Shown here in pieces: positions 8,746 through 18,675 of a stretch of DNA of 64,000 nucleotides. The translations under genes and the position numbers were made by a program. The notes beneath the pieces were generated by a model that worked only from the letters and a program-made list of their open reading frames with translations, did no database searches and was not told the DNA's origin. Source of the DNA: Vibrio caribbeanicus ATCC BAA-2122 (GTDB lineage Bacteria; Pseudomonadota; Gammaproteobacteria; Enterobacterales; Vibrionaceae); the NCBI RefSeq assembly GCF_000165125.1, contig NZ_AEIU01000091.1:1-64000 (forward strand), given 5' to 3'. Each line of letters opens with the position of its first letter. Position 1 is the first letter of the stretch.

Positions 8746-10044
8746 ATGTCTGCAAAAATGTCAGTAGTGCTAAGTCAGGAACATGCAGCGCCTCATTGGG
8801 GAAAGAACGCATTGCTCTCTTTTTCTGACTCTGTAGCGACAATCCACCTCAGTGGTAGTCAAAATTCAGATTTAATACAGAAAGCTGCAAGAAAGTTGGA
8901 TGCCCAAGGGGTTCAAGATATCTCTCTTGAAGGCACATTATGGGATTTGGAGAGCATTTGGTCTTTCCATCAAGGTTACCGAGGTCCCAAGAAAAAAAAT
9001 AGCCTTTCATGGTCTGAGTTAACATTCGAAGGTGTTTCTGAGTTAGAAGCTCGAATCAAAGCCACTGAATTTACACGAGAGATTATTAATAAAACCGCTG
9101 AAGAGGTTGCTCCTCGTCAATTGGCAACCATGGCCGCAGAATTTATTAAGTCTGTTGCACCTGAAGGTACGGTCACGGCACGTATTGTAAAAGATAAAGA
9201 TCTGCTTGCTGAAGATTGGCAGGGGATTTATGCGGTCGGTCGGGGATCCGAGCGCACGTCGGCAATGCTGCAGCTCGACTTTAACCCTACTGGCGATGAT
9301 AATGCTCCGGTTTTTGCTTGCCTAGTTGGAAAAGGGATAACCTTCGATTCTGGTGGTTATAGCCTTAAGCCATCGGGAATGATGACGGCAATGAAAGCAG
9401 ACATGGGAGGCTCCGGTACTATTACAGGTGGGTTGGGTCTTGCAATTCTTCGAGGACTCAACAAGCGCGTGAAATTGATCCTTTGCTGTGCAGAAAATAT
9501 GGTGTCAGGGAGAGCGCTCAAACTTGGTGATATCATTACCTATAAGAATGGCAAAACGGTAGAAATTATGAATACTGATGCGGAAGGGCGTCTGGTATTA
9601 GCCGATGGCTTAATTTATGCCAGTGAGCAAAACCCCGAATTGATCATCGACTGCGCGACGTTAACTGGTGCTGCAAAAAATGCGTTAGGCAATGATTATC
9701 ATGCTTTAATGAGCTTTGATAATGAGCTTTCATCTCAAGCGTTGAAAGTTGCCAAAGAAGAAAGTGAAGGATTGTGGGCTTTGCCATTGGATGAATTCCA
9801 TCGAGGTATGTTACCCTCAAACTTTGCGGACTTATCTAACATAAGTAGTGGTGACTATTCACCTGGTGCAAGCACGGCTGCCGCCTTTTTATCTTACTTC
9901 GTGAGTGATTACAAAAAAGGTTGGCTACATTTTGACTGTGCTGCGACTTACCGTAAATCTGCGACAGACAAATGGGCTGCTGGAGCGACTGGTGTAGGTG
10001 TACGCAGTATTGCTGGCCTTCTATTGCAGCAAGCTAACAAATAA
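8746..10044 (+). CDS. pepB: Peptidase B (leucyl aminopeptidase family)
   Basis: A 432-residue M17 cytoplasmic aminopeptidase that removes N-terminal residues from small peptides, usually as a hexamer with two metals. The active-site signature [14 protein letters not shown] and the metal lysine/aspartate segment [13 protein letters not shown] are present. PepB follows iscX in E. coli too. A strong ribosome site (AAGGAG) precedes the ATG, and the isc terminator upstream implies its own promoter. Confidence 0.95.
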   Translation: MSAKMSVVLSQEHAAPHWGKNALLSFSDSVATIHLSGSQNSDLIQKAARKLDAQGVQDISLEGTLWDLESIWSFHQGYRGPKKKNSLSWSELTFEGVSELEARIKATEFTREIINKTAEEVAPRQLATMAAEFIKSVAPEGTVTARIVKDKDLLAEDWQGIYAVGRGSERTSAMLQLDFNPTGDDNAPVFACLVGKGITFDSGGYSLKPSGMMTAMKADMGGSGTITGGLGLAILRGLNKRVKLILCCAENMVSGRALKLGDIITYKNGKTVEIMNTDAEGRLVLADGLIYASEQNPELIIDCATLTGAAKNALGNDYHALMSFDNELSSQALKVAKEESEGLWALPLDEFHRGMLPSNFADLSNISSGDYSPGASTAAAFLSYFVSDYKKGWLHFDCAATYRKSATDKWAAGATGVGVRSIAGLLLQQANK

Positions 10045-10110
10045 TATGAGTGGGAGGCTTAGAATGACTCCCCCTAAGACAACAACAAAAAGATAAAGGA
10101 TACCCACCCT

Positions 10111-10536
10111 ATGGCTCTAGAGAGAACTTTTTCTATTATTAAACCTGATGCGGTAGAGCGTGATCTTATCGGCGAAATTTATCGACGTATTGAGAAAGCA
10201 GGCCTTAAAATCATTGCTGCGAAAATGGTTACGTTAACTGAAGAGCAGGCCAGTGGTTTTTATGCTGAGCATGAAGGCAAAGATTTTTTCCCACCTCTTA
10301 AAGAATTTATGACATCTGGTCCAATCATGGTTCAGGTTTTAGAGGGAGAAAATGCGATTAGTCGTTACCGTGAATTAATGGGGAAAACGAATCCAGAGCA
10401 GGCTGCCTGTGGAACACTTAGAGCCGATTATGCGCTAAATATGCGTTTAAACTCTGTGCATGGCTCAGATAGTACTGAATCAGCAGCACGTGAAATTGAG
10501 TTTTTCTTTCCTGCATCTGAAATTTTTTCTCGGTAA
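10111..10536 (+). CDS. ndk: Nucleoside diphosphate kinase
   Basis: A 141-residue enzyme that moves the gamma phosphate between nucleoside triphosphates by a phosphohistidine. The active-site block [16 protein letters not shown] holds the catalytic His (near 117). [12 protein letters not shown] is the standard N-terminus. Followed by its own terminator. Confidence 0.97.
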   Translation: MALERTFSIIKPDAVERDLIGEIYRRIEKAGLKIIAAKMVTLTEEQASGFYAEHEGKDFFPPLKEFMTSGPIMVQVLEGENAISRYRELMGKTNPEQAACGTLRADYALNMRLNSVHGSDSTESAAREIEFFFPASEIFSR

Positions 10537-10554
10537 AAATAAATTAAACGAGAT

Positions 10555-10580
10555 AAAGTCGCTTACTGTGCGGCTTTTTT
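10555..10580 (+). terminator. Terminator of ndk
   Basis: AGTCGC (10557-10562) pairs with GCGGCT (10570-10575), one G-U pair, followed by a T run. Confidence 0.8.
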
Positions 10581-10683
10581 ATGTGAATTTTTTTCACAGT
10601 GTATTCAAAAAAGTGTGATGAATTGCAAGGTTAAAAAAACGAAGTTTTAAAACACATACAAGTGTATCAGTCTTGACAGATTG

Positions 10684-10700
10684 TGATATACTCTGCGCGC
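10684..10700 (+). promoter_or_regulatory. Promoter of the second EF-G gene
   Basis: TGA-TATACT (10684-10692) is an extended -10 element, followed by the G+C-rich discriminator CTGCGCGC. Such a discriminator is typical of ribosomal and translation-factor promoters under stringent control. No good -35 is seen at 17 bases; TTGACA occurs nearby but too close to serve this -10. Confidence 0.5.
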
Positions 10701-10729
10701 AATTTATACCTTATTAACAGAGTAAGACA

Positions 10730-12817
10730 ATGGCAGATTTATCAAAGTACAGAAACATTGGTATTTTCGCGCACGTTGATGCGGGTAAAACTACCACCAC
10801 TGAGCGTATACTAAAGCTTACTGGTAAAATCCATAAAACTGGTGAAGTACATGACGGTGAGTCTACAACTGACTTCATGGAGCAAGAAGCTGAGCGTGGT
10901 ATCACTATCCAATCAGCAGCTGTTACATGTGAGTGGAATGGCCACCGACTAAACGTAATCGATACTCCTGGACACGTTGACTTTACAGTTGAAGTATACC
11001 GTTCACTGAAAGTTCTAGACGGTGGTATCGGTGTATTCTGTGGTTCTGGTGGTGTTGAGCCTCAGTCAGAGACTAACTGGCGCTATGCGAATGACTCAGA
11101 AGTATCTCGTCTGATCTTCGTAAACAAACTAGACCGTATGGGTGCTGACTTCTTCCGTGTTGTTGACCAAGTGAAAAATGTTCTTGGTGCAAACCCATTA
11201 GTAATGACTCTTCCAATCGGTCGTGAAGATGATTTCGTTGGTGTCGTTGATGTTCTAACTCGTAAAGCGTACGTTTGGGATGACTCAGGTCTTCCAGAAA
11301 ACTACGAAGTTCAAGACATCCCAGCAGACATGGTTGATGATGTAGAGCAATACCGTGAAGAGCTTGTTGAAACTGCTGTAGAGCAAGACGACGACCTCAT
11401 GGAAGCTTACATGGAAGGCGAAGAACCGTCGATTGAACAGCTTAAAGCTTGTATCCGTAAAGGTACTCGTGACCTAGCGTTCTTCCCAACTTTCTGTGGT
11501 TCTGCATTTAAGAACAAAGGTGTTCAGCTTGTTCTAGACGCAGTTGTAGATTACCTACCTGCACCAACTGAAGTTGACCCTCAGCCTCTAACTGATCCTG
11601 ATACAGGTGAAGCAACAGGTGAAGTAGCAACAGTTTCTGCTGATGAGCCACTAAAAGCACTAGCATTCAAAATCATGGATGACCGCTTTGGAGCATTAAC
11701 TTTCGTTCGTATTTACTCAGGCCGCATGAAGAAAGGTGATACTATCCTTAACTCTGCGACGGGTAAAACAGAGCGTATTGGCCGTATGTGTGAAATGCAA
11801 GCGGACGAGCGTAACGAACTTACAGAAGCACAAGCTGGTGATATCATCGCAGTTGTAGGCATGAAGAACGTTCAAACTGGTCACACACTATGTGATCCTA
11901 AGCATGAATGTACTCTTGAAGCTATGATCTTCCCAGAACCTGTAATCTCCATCGCTGTAGCACCTAAAGACAAAGGGTCTACGGAGAAAATGGGTATTGC
12001 GATTGGTAAAATGGTTGCAGAAGATCCATCATTCCAAGTTGAGACTGATGAAGATTCAGGTGAAACAATCTTGAAAGGTATGGGTGAACTTCACCTAGAC
12101 ATCAAGGTAGATATTCTTAAGCGTACTTACGGCGTTGAACTACAAGTAGGTGCTCCTCAAGTAGCATACCGTGAAACTATCACGCAAGCTGTTGAAGATA
12201 GCTACACTCACAAGAAGCAGTCTGGTGGTTCAGGTCAATTTGCTAAAATTGATTACCGTATTAAGCCAGGTGAAGCAAATTCAGGTTTCACTTTCTCTTC
12301 TTCAGTAGTTGGTGGTAACGTACCAAAAGAATTCTGGCCTGCAGTAGAGAAAGGCTTTGGCAGCATGATGGAAACGGGTGTTCTTGCTGGATTCCCAACA
12401 CTTGATGTTGAAGTTGAGCTATTCGACGGTGGCTTCCACGCAGTTGACTCTTCTGCTATTGCGTACGAAATCGCAGCGAAAGGTGCATTCCGTCAGTCTA
12501 TGCCTAAAGCAGGTGCACAGCTTCTTGAGCCAATCATGAATGTTGATGTTTTCACTCCAGAAGACAATGTTGGTGATGTTATCGGTGACCTTAACCGTCG
12601 TCGTGGCATGATCAAAGATCAGCAAGCTGGTACAACAGGTGTTCGCATTAAAGCAGACGTACCTCTATCAGAAATGTTTGGTTACATCGGTCACCTACGT
12701 ACTATTACTTCTGGTCGTGGTCAGTTCTCTATGGAATTTGCACACTACGCACCTTGTCCTGCAAACGTTGCAGAGCAAGTTATTGCTGAAGTAAAAGAGC
12801 GTAACGAAAAGAAATAA
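10730..12817 (+). CDS. Elongation factor G (second copy, FusA2-like)
   Basis: A 695-residue translational GTPase. The G motifs [16 protein letters not shown] and NKLD are intact, as are EF-G domains II-V to the C-terminus. It is not in the str operon (no rpsL, rpsG or tuf nearby). Several positions look unlike the canonical housekeeping copy, for example HVDAGKT rather than HIDAGKT, and [15 protein letters not shown]. Vibrios carry such a second EF-G, which I take this to be. Codon use is strongly biased toward frequent codons, so it is probably well expressed. Division of labour with the str-operon copy (elongation versus recycling) is not readable here. Confidence 0.88.
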   Translation: MADLSKYRNIGIFAHVDAGKTTTTERILKLTGKIHKTGEVHDGESTTDFMEQEAERGITIQSAAVTCEWNGHRLNVIDTPGHVDFTVEVYRSLKVLDGGIGVFCGSGGVEPQSETNWRYANDSEVSRLIFVNKLDRMGADFFRVVDQVKNVLGANPLVMTLPIGREDDFVGVVDVLTRKAYVWDDSGLPENYEVQDIPADMVDDVEQYREELVETAVEQDDDLMEAYMEGEEPSIEQLKACIRKGTRDLAFFPTFCGSAFKNKGVQLVLDAVVDYLPAPTEVDPQPLTDPDTGEATGEVATVSADEPLKALAFKIMDDRFGALTFVRIYSGRMKKGDTILNSATGKTERIGRMCEMQADERNELTEAQAGDIIAVVGMKNVQTGHTLCDPKHECTLEAMIFPEPVISIAVAPKDKGSTEKMGIAIGKMVAEDPSFQVETDEDSGETILKGMGELHLDIKVDILKRTYGVELQVGAPQVAYRETITQAVEDSYTHKKQSGGSGQFAKIDYRIKPGEANSGFTFSSSVVGGNVPKEFWPAVEKGFGSMMETGVLAGFPTLDVEVELFDGGFHAVDSSAIAYEIAAKGAFRQSMPKAGAQLLEPIMNVDVFTPEDNVGDVIGDLNRRRGMIKDQQAGTTGVRIKADVPLSEMFGYIGHLRTITSGRGQFSMEFAHYAPCPANVAEQVIAEVKERNEKK

Positions 12818-12842
12818 TTCTTATCGTTCCCTATAGTAAAAA

Positions 12843-12870
12843 ACCTGTAGCTTTTGCTGCAGGTTTTTTT
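12843..12870 (+). terminator. Terminator of the EF-G gene
   Basis: ACCTGTAGC (12843-12851) pairs with GCTGCAGGT (12856-12864) around TTTT, followed by T7. A-rich sequence on the left lets it also act for the converging LysR gene. Confidence 0.9.
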
Positions 12871-12922
12871 ATTTGTAAAGCTCAAAAAAGTTAACAAAGC
12901 TCTTTGCCTATGATGTGGGCTT

Positions 12923-13816
12923 TTACTCTGCAATAACTCCGTGCAGCCAGTTAGTGAAAGCTTGGATACGTTTTAATCGCGGTGATTCGTGATCATAAAA
13001 TAAATTAAATTGGATACCTGGGTTCATACCGATCTGGAAAGGTTTAATAAGCAGGCCTCTGTTCACGAAATCATTGGCTAATGAATCTGAGGCTAAGCAT
13101 GCCCCGTGACCGGCAACTACAGCATTCATTGCGTGATCAAATGTGCTCACTTCGGTCCATTGTACTGACTCCTTATTCATCTTTACGCCTGCTTGTGCAA
13201 ACCAACTTTGCCAAGGGTAGCCACCTGATTGATAGTGAATCAACCAAGAACTGAGAAGCTGTTCTGGGCTGGTCAGCTCAATATTGTTGGCTAAGTGTGG
13301 TGAACAAAATGGGTAGATAGGCTCCTCGAACAAAAACTCTTTATGAAGTCCTACCGTATTGCCAAGTTCTTCACCTTGCCAGATAGCCAAATCAATATTG
13401 CCTTGTTTTAAGTTCGGTTCATCGCAACTTGTTTCGATTCTAATCGGAATATTTGGGTGCTGGGAAGAAAACTGCCAAAGTTTTGGAAGCAACCAGCATG
13501 ATGCGAATGAGGGAGTTGAACTAACACATAAAAGTCCCTCTACGGGTTCACTTTGTAGTTGGTTTAAGCCAGTTATTATGCTCTCGAGACCTTGAGATAC
13601 ATGTTTGAACAAGATTTTGCCTTGCTCAGTAAGGCGCATCTCCCGTCCTTCTCTAACAAAAAGCTTACAACCAAGCCCATCTTCCAGTTGACGAATTTTT
13701 TGACTCACAGCAGCTTGACTAATAAAGAGTTCTTCAGCAGCGCGACTGTAGCTGTTTAATCTTGCTGCTACTTCAAAATAGCGTAGGCCAGGAAGGTGGT
13801 GAAGTCTTGAATCCAT
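12923..13816 (-). CDS. LysR-family regulator (GcvA-like)
   Basis: A 297-residue LysR regulator. The winged helix-turn-helix (about 5-65) includes SRAAEELFISQAAVSQKIRQLE; a periplasmic-binding-like effector domain follows. The start LHHLPGLRYFEVAARLNSYSRAA resembles the GcvA/AmpR branch. The likely target is unknown: its upstream neighbour is the acyl-CoA synthetase gene, read in the same direction, separated by a terminator. Confidence 0.85.
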   Translation of the reverse strand: MDSRLHHLPGLRYFEVAARLNSYSRAAEELFISQAAVSQKIRQLEDGLGCKLFVREGREMRLTEQGKILFKHVSQGLESIITGLNQLQSEPVEGLLCVSSTPSFASCWLLPKLWQFSSQHPNIPIRIETSCDEPNLKQGNIDLAIWQGEELGNTVGLHKEFLFEEPIYPFCSPHLANNIELTSPEQLLSSWLIHYQSGGYPWQSWFAQAGVKMNKESVQWTEVSTFDHAMNAVVAGHGACLASDSLANDFVNRGLLIKPFQIGMNPGIQFNLFYDHESPRLKRIQAFTNWLHGVIAE

Positions 13817-13877
13817 AGACGTACCTTGTTACTTAGAGTCTTTGTCGAAGCATAATAAAGTGTTTACGTTAAAAAGC

Positions 13878-13903
13878 AAAAGGGAGAGCGAATGCTCTCC
13901 CTT
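13878..13903 (-). terminator. Terminator of the acyl-CoA synthetase gene
   Basis: AAGGGAGAGC and GCTCTCCCTT form a 10-pair stem around GAAT; the minus strand continues into TTTTGCTTTTT. Confidence 0.85.
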
Positions 13904-13920
13904 ATTTGGTGGGATAAGAT

Positions 13921-15606
13921 TTATTCTTCCCAAACAACGAGTTTGTCTTTTGGCCAGTTTTGCCCAACATCGTGGTACTTTTGTTCAAGAACATGACGCT
14001 TAATCTTGAGTGTTGGCGTTAGTATGCCATTCTCGATACTCCAAGGATCGTTAATCATGAGAACGCCTTTTATTTGTTCATGAGATTCTAACTCGGAGTT
14101 CATTTTAGCAATGACTTTTTCGGTCGTTTTTTCATAGCGCTTGCGATCGAAATTTGGGAAATCATGTGGTACGACTAATAAGATAGGGAAAGGCAGTCCC
14201 AATCCGATTAGGCACATCATTTCTACACGACTGTATTCGAACAGTTTCTTCTCAATAGGAACCGGAGCAACAAACTTCCCTTTTGCTGTTTTGAACGTGT
14301 CTTTTTTACGTCCTTGAATGGTGAGATAGCCTTGAGCATCAATAATGCCGATATCACCCGTATGCAACCATCCCTCAGAATCAAAAGACTCTTGCGTAGC
14401 AATATCATTTTTATAGTAACCGGAAAACATTCCTTTACTTCTGACCATGATTTCTTGGTCATCTGCAATCTTGAGCTCAATACCTGGTCCAGCGTTGCCG
14501 ACACTACCAATTTTATCTGCTTTGAAAGGGTAGTTTAGAGTACTATAAGCAAAAGATTCGGTCATACCCCAAGCCTCGGTAATGTTCAAACCAACACTAT
14601 GGTACCAGTCCAGCAGTGCTGGTGATACTGGGGCCGAGCCACATCCGAGTACTCTTGCTTGATCTAAACCTAATCCATCCGCTAGCTTTTTCTTTATCAG
14701 AGAGTTGATAAATGGAATCTTGAGCAATAAATTGAGTTTCTTTTGCGGTAGTTTATCTTGGATTCTTTGCTGGAAGAGAGTCCATAGCCTTGGCACTGAG
14801 ATAAACAGAGTTGGGCGATGCATCTTAACATCTTCGATAAAGGTATCGAGAGATTCAGGAAAAGCTGTGGGAACGCCACCCATGATCGACGATCCAAAGA
14901 TATAAACTCTTTCAGTAATATGGGCAAGAGGCAGATAGGAAAAGAGGCGGTCATTTTCTTGTATACCAATGTGATTTATTAATTGTTGAACTGACCAGCT
15001 AAACGCACCGTAAGTCAACATCGCACCTTTTGGTAAGCCCGAAGTTCCAGATGTATAGACGAGAGACATTAACTTATCATCATAGTGTTCTGGACGAGCC
15101 TCACTTGGTTGAGAAGCATTGATTAGATCGTTGAATTTATGCTCGCACTGTGGGGCAGAATCGTAGGGCAGAGCGATAGTAACAAGATCTGGCATCGCCG
15201 TAATTACTTCTTGCGTAGCTGTCGGATCATCAAGCTTACCACCTATAAGAACCGTACTTTCACTGTGAGTTAAGCAGTATTCTATGGTATCGGCTCCCGC
15301 TGTTGGGAATATTGGTACGCTAATAAAGTCGCCTAACATCATGGCTAAATCGCAAATAAACCATTCTGCACAATTTTTAGAAATTAATGCGACTTTATCT
15401 CTTGGCTTTAATCCCAATCCATTTAACGCGCTGACTAACTTTAACGCTTTATCAGCTACTTCTGAAAATGTGTACTCTACAAACTGTCTGTCGATAATTT
15501 GTTTGAGGTAAATATCATCAGGGCGCTCCTCTGCCCATTTTAATATCATCTCATTTGGTGGTGGGAGGGTACAGTTGGATTTGCTTAACTCGTTAGGCTG
15601 AATCAT
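13921..15606 (-). CDS. AMP-dependent long-chain acyl-CoA synthetase
   Basis: A 561-residue ANL-superfamily ligase. The phosphate loop YTSGTSGLPKGA, the adenine motif TEAWGMTES, the hinge GWLHTGDIG and the C-terminal GRKKDTFKTAKGKF are all present. It should activate a fatty acid to acyl-CoA via an acyl-adenylate, probably on the inner membrane face. It resembles the FAA1-type rather than enterobacterial FadD, so I leave the symbol empty. Single gene with its own terminator. Confidence 0.88.
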   Translation of the reverse strand: MIQPNELSKSNCTLPPPNEMILKWAEERPDDIYLKQIIDRQFVEYTFSEVADKALKLVSALNGLGLKPRDKVALISKNCAEWFICDLAMMLGDFISVPIFPTAGADTIEYCLTHSESTVLIGGKLDDPTATQEVITAMPDLVTIALPYDSAPQCEHKFNDLINASQPSEARPEHYDDKLMSLVYTSGTSGLPKGAMLTYGAFSWSVQQLINHIGIQENDRLFSYLPLAHITERVYIFGSSIMGGVPTAFPESLDTFIEDVKMHRPTLFISVPRLWTLFQQRIQDKLPQKKLNLLLKIPFINSLIKKKLADGLGLDQARVLGCGSAPVSPALLDWYHSVGLNITEAWGMTESFAYSTLNYPFKADKIGSVGNAGPGIELKIADDQEIMVRSKGMFSGYYKNDIATQESFDSEGWLHTGDIGIIDAQGYLTIQGRKKDTFKTAKGKFVAPVPIEKKLFEYSRVEMMCLIGLGLPFPILLVVPHDFPNFDRKRYEKTTEKVIAKMNSELESHEQIKGVLMINDPWSIENGILTPTLKIKRHVLEQKYHDVGQNWPKDKLVVWEE

Positions 15607-15750
15607 TCTCTAACTCCATGTTATCTGCAAAGTTATGCTTATAGTTTTATTGTTAATTAAATGTTAATCTAGCATACTGGTAAGACCTGAGAAAAGCTAT
15701 TGTGTATAGTTTTCTTTTTTCTTGTGAAGCTCACACGGGTACAGAGGCTT

Positions 15751-16908
15751 TTAAAGTAAAGCATTGGTCAGTTCCCCAGTAAATACTCCAAAAAGAATAA
15801 AGAATATCACTAACCATAAAATAGGCAGTTTTAACTGCTTCCAGAGTAGAGCACCAATTAAAACTCCAGCCAGATCAGATGAAGTTAATACTGCGTTGAC
15901 AAAAACGGGCTGATAAAATGCAGCCACCAATAGCCCTACAACTGCCGCATTAACTCCTGTGAGTACAGCCGTAACCTTGGGTTTTTGTGCTAGAGCTTGC
16001 CAGTGGGACATTACCGTCATGAGTAATAGAAAGCCGGGCAAAAATACACCAAGTGTGGCCAGCAAAGCACCAAAGATGGGAGCTGAAGGGTATAGGAAAT
16101 AACCTAAATAGGTTGCTAAGGTAAACATTGGGCCCGGTACAGCTTGAGCCGCAGCATAGCCAGTTAAAAAGGTATTTTGTTCGATCTGGGCACCCAGCAA
16201 GTTTTGTAGTAAAGGAAGAACGACATGGCCTCCACCAAAAACAAGGCTACCAGCTTGAAAAAAGTCACTAAAAATAGCGAGAAAGGGTATAGAAGAAGTA
16301 ATGAAAGGAAGGCCGAATAATATTGCTACAAACAAGACCGCTGGTGCATAGGACACATGAACTTTTTTGTGTTCTATTTGCTTGGGCTTTGATAAAAACC
16401 AGTAGCCAACCATACCTGAAATAGTGATTGCGAGTATCTGAGTTACTGTGTGAGGAAGAACTAACAAGATTACGGCAGTTAACAAGCATAAACTTACCGT
16501 GATTTTATTAGTACAGAAGGTTTTATACATCCCCCAAGCAGCGTCAGCAACAACAATGACGGCAAGCAGTTTGAGTCCGTGTACAATGCTTTCAAACAAG
16601 TTTGTATCAGTAAATTGACTACTCAATGCCGCTAATGTGATCATGATGATGATTGAAGGAAGCGTAAACCCTAGGAAAGCCATACAGCCACCAATAACCC
16701 CTCCTCTCTTATAGCCAATAGCGAACCCGACTTGGCTCGATCCTGGCCCTGGTAAAAACTGACTTAATGCGACAAATTGAGCGTATTCTTCATCAGTTAA
16801 CCATTGATATTTATCGACAAAGTGATTTCTGAAGTAACCAATGTGCGCAGCTGGCCCGCCAAAGCTTATCCAGCCTAACCAGAAAAAGGTAGTAAAAATA
16901 TTAATCAT
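15751..16908 (-). CDS. chrA: Chromate transporter, ChrA family
   Basis: A 385-residue membrane protein made of two CHR domains. The first opens with FFWLGWISFGGPAAHIGYF and has QFLPGPGSSQVGFAIGYKRGG; the second has GSLVFGGGHVVLPLL and AAQAVPGPMFTLATYLGY. About ten membrane segments. Family members export chromate; some may carry other oxyanions. The frame is open to 16968, but the ATG at 16908 gives MINIFTTFFWLGW, the usual start. A LysR gene diverges 100 bases upstream and is a likely regulator. Confidence 0.9.
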   Translation of the reverse strand: MINIFTTFFWLGWISFGGPAAHIGYFRNHFVDKYQWLTDEEYAQFVALSQFLPGPGSSQVGFAIGYKRGGVIGGCMAFLGFTLPSIIIMITLAALSSQFTDTNLFESIVHGLKLLAVIVVADAAWGMYKTFCTNKITVSLCLLTAVILLVLPHTVTQILAITISGMVGYWFLSKPKQIEHKKVHVSYAPAVLFVAILFGLPFITSSIPFLAIFSDFFQAGSLVFGGGHVVLPLLQNLLGAQIEQNTFLTGYAAAQAVPGPMFTLATYLGYFLYPSAPIFGALLATLGVFLPGFLLLMTVMSHWQALAQKPKVTAVLTGVNAAVVGLLVAAFYQPVFVNAVLTSSDLAGVLIGALLWKQLKLPILWLVIFFILFGVFTGELTNALL

Positions 16909-17010
16909 AAAATTATATTTGTTTATGAAGTATGTCGATAATGTACGCAATGGCTTATGATGATTCAAATTAATGATTTCGATATTTGATATGAATTAAA
17001 TGGGACGGTA

Positions 17011-17922
17011 ATGGCGCAAGAATTGAATTGGAAGAACGTCGATCTTAACTTATTGGTTGCGTTTAATATGCTATACCAATGTCAGAGTGTCAGTTTAGCG
17101 GCTGAGAAGTGTTTTGTGAGCCAGTCTGCAATGAGCCATTCCTTGCAGAGGATGAGAACTCTTTTTGATGATCCTTTATTTGAGCGAGTAGGCCACAAAA
17201 TGGAACCTACTCAGTATGCTCTCCAAATTGCACCAACAGTAGAAAGGTTACTGAGTACCGTTCAAAACGAGCTTCTGGTCAAGGCTCATTTTTCACCTGA
17301 GCACTATGGAGATAGTTGGAAGATAGGTCTAACCGATTACGCTGAACAGTTATATGCGCCGCAACTGTTTGATGCCATCAAATTGAAGTCACCTCACTCT
17401 CAAATAAGCTTTGTAAATGTTAATCGAAGTAATTATGTAAAAGTCAGTGAGCAAAGTTCATTAGATGTTATTGTTGGGAGTATCGTCGATATTAGCCCTC
17501 ATTTTCATACTGAACTTCTCTACATGGAGCAGCATTTATGTTTATTTGACTCACAAGTTGTTGAACTCAAAGGTAGCATAAGCTTTGAAGAGTTTATCTC
17601 CTTGGAACATGCTTTGGTTAGTCCTAATGGGAAACTAGCCAGTCAGTTAGACAGTCAACTGGCAAAGCTCGGTTATCAACGCAGAGTCGCAGTTTCATCT
17701 CGGCACTTTCTCACGATAAAAAACTTATTAGAAGGGCGAAAATTACTGAGTATTGTTCCTGCTCGTTTTGCAAAGAGGATGCAAGAGACATCTTCACTCA
17801 GCGTTCTTCAGTGCCCAGTAGAAATTTCGGAATTTCCTATATTATTGATTTATAAGAAAAACATTCGAAATGAAGAAAAGAACTTATGGTTACGGAAAGT
17901 GGTCAAGTCTATAGTATATTGA
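17011..17922 (+). CDS. LysR-family regulator (NodD/LeuO-like branch)
   Basis: A 303-residue LysR regulator, with the helix-turn-helix at about 10-70 (VDLNLLVAFNMLYQ, then SQSAMSHSLQRMR). The DPLFERVGHKMEPTQYA segment after the wing is typical of the NodD/LeuO/SyrM branch. It is divergent from chrA with a 100-base intergenic region, so control of chrA is the first guess. An AraC gene follows 42 bases after its stop on the same strand. Confidence 0.85.
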   Translation: MAQELNWKNVDLNLLVAFNMLYQCQSVSLAAEKCFVSQSAMSHSLQRMRTLFDDPLFERVGHKMEPTQYALQIAPTVERLLSTVQNELLVKAHFSPEHYGDSWKIGLTDYAEQLYAPQLFDAIKLKSPHSQISFVNVNRSNYVKVSEQSSLDVIVGSIVDISPHFHTELLYMEQHLCLFDSQVVELKGSISFEEFISLEHALVSPNGKLASQLDSQLAKLGYQRRVAVSSRHFLTIKNLLEGRKLLSIVPARFAKRMQETSSLSVLQCPVEISEFPILLIYKKNIRNEEKNLWLRKVVKSIVY

Positions 17923-17964
17923 GAGGAACGCTGAATTGTTTTGCTACGGACTACGGGAAAAACT

Positions 17965-18675
17965 ATGAATAAAATAACCGTAAGGTCTTACAACCGTACT
18001 TCTGATGGCCATTGTCATCATTATCATCAAATTCTATTGCCAATAAAAGGCTACATTGATTTGAAACTTGATGACGAGGCGATAACGGCTTGTTATGGAG
18101 ATTGTGTGGTCATACTTGCAGGGTGTTTCCACGAGTTTTATGCCCATGAAGATTTTCGCTTTCTAGTGATTGATACCGATATACTGCCAAATCCAATTTA
18201 TGAAAGTGGCAGTGGTTTACGTATTCTTGATGAAGCTGCGCAGCAATATCTTGTTTTTGTTGAAAAACAAATAGTGCATCATATTGAAGATGATGTGCAG
18301 GCAGCTATGCTCACATTATTGTATAAACTGATTCTAAGTCAGTGTGCATCATTTAAAATCGACCCAAGAATTAGAAAAGTAATTCAATTGATTCATCAAG
18401 ATGTCAGCAGGGAATTCTCGATTGAAGAACTAGCCAGTACTGCCTGTTTGAGTCATTCCCAATTTAAACTTCTATTTAACAAAAGCATTAACATGACACC
18501 GATTCGGTACATTACCAAGTTAAAGATGGAGAAAGCTCGCTCTCTTCTGAGTAATACGGATACACCGATTAATTTAATTGCTGAGCAGGTTGGTTTTAGC
18601 AACCCATCCTCATTTACACGCAGTTTTAACGCTTATTTTGGCGTTACTCCAAAGACTTTTCGCTCAGGGGCTTAG
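17965..18675 (+). CDS. AraC-family regulator
   Basis: A 236-residue regulator: an N-terminal cupin-like sensor (DGHCHHYHQILLPIKGYID) and two C-terminal helix-turn-helix motifs (IEELASTACLSHSQFKLLF and LIAEQVGFSNPSSFTRSF, then GVTPKTFR). The frame opens with TTG at 17941, but the ATG at 17965 is preferred. Its last 32 bases overlap the 3' end of the converging exporter gene, so it may control that gene. Confidence 0.85.
   Translation: MNKITVRSYNRTSDGHCHHYHQILLPIKGYIDLKLDDEAITACYGDCVVILAGCFHEFYAHEDFRFLVIDTDILPNPIYESGSGLRILDEAAQQYLVFVEKQIVHHIEDDVQAAMLTLLYKLILSQCASFKIDPRIRKVIQLIHQDVSREFSIEELASTACLSHSQFKLLFNKSINMTPIRYITKLKMEKARSLLSNTDTPINLIAEQVGFSNPSSFTRSFNAYFGVTPKTFRSGA

Noticed and set aside
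14223-14969. Frames of 66-95 codons on both strands within the acyl-CoA synthetase gene
   Set aside because: They are shadows of a well-supported gene, with no independent motif.
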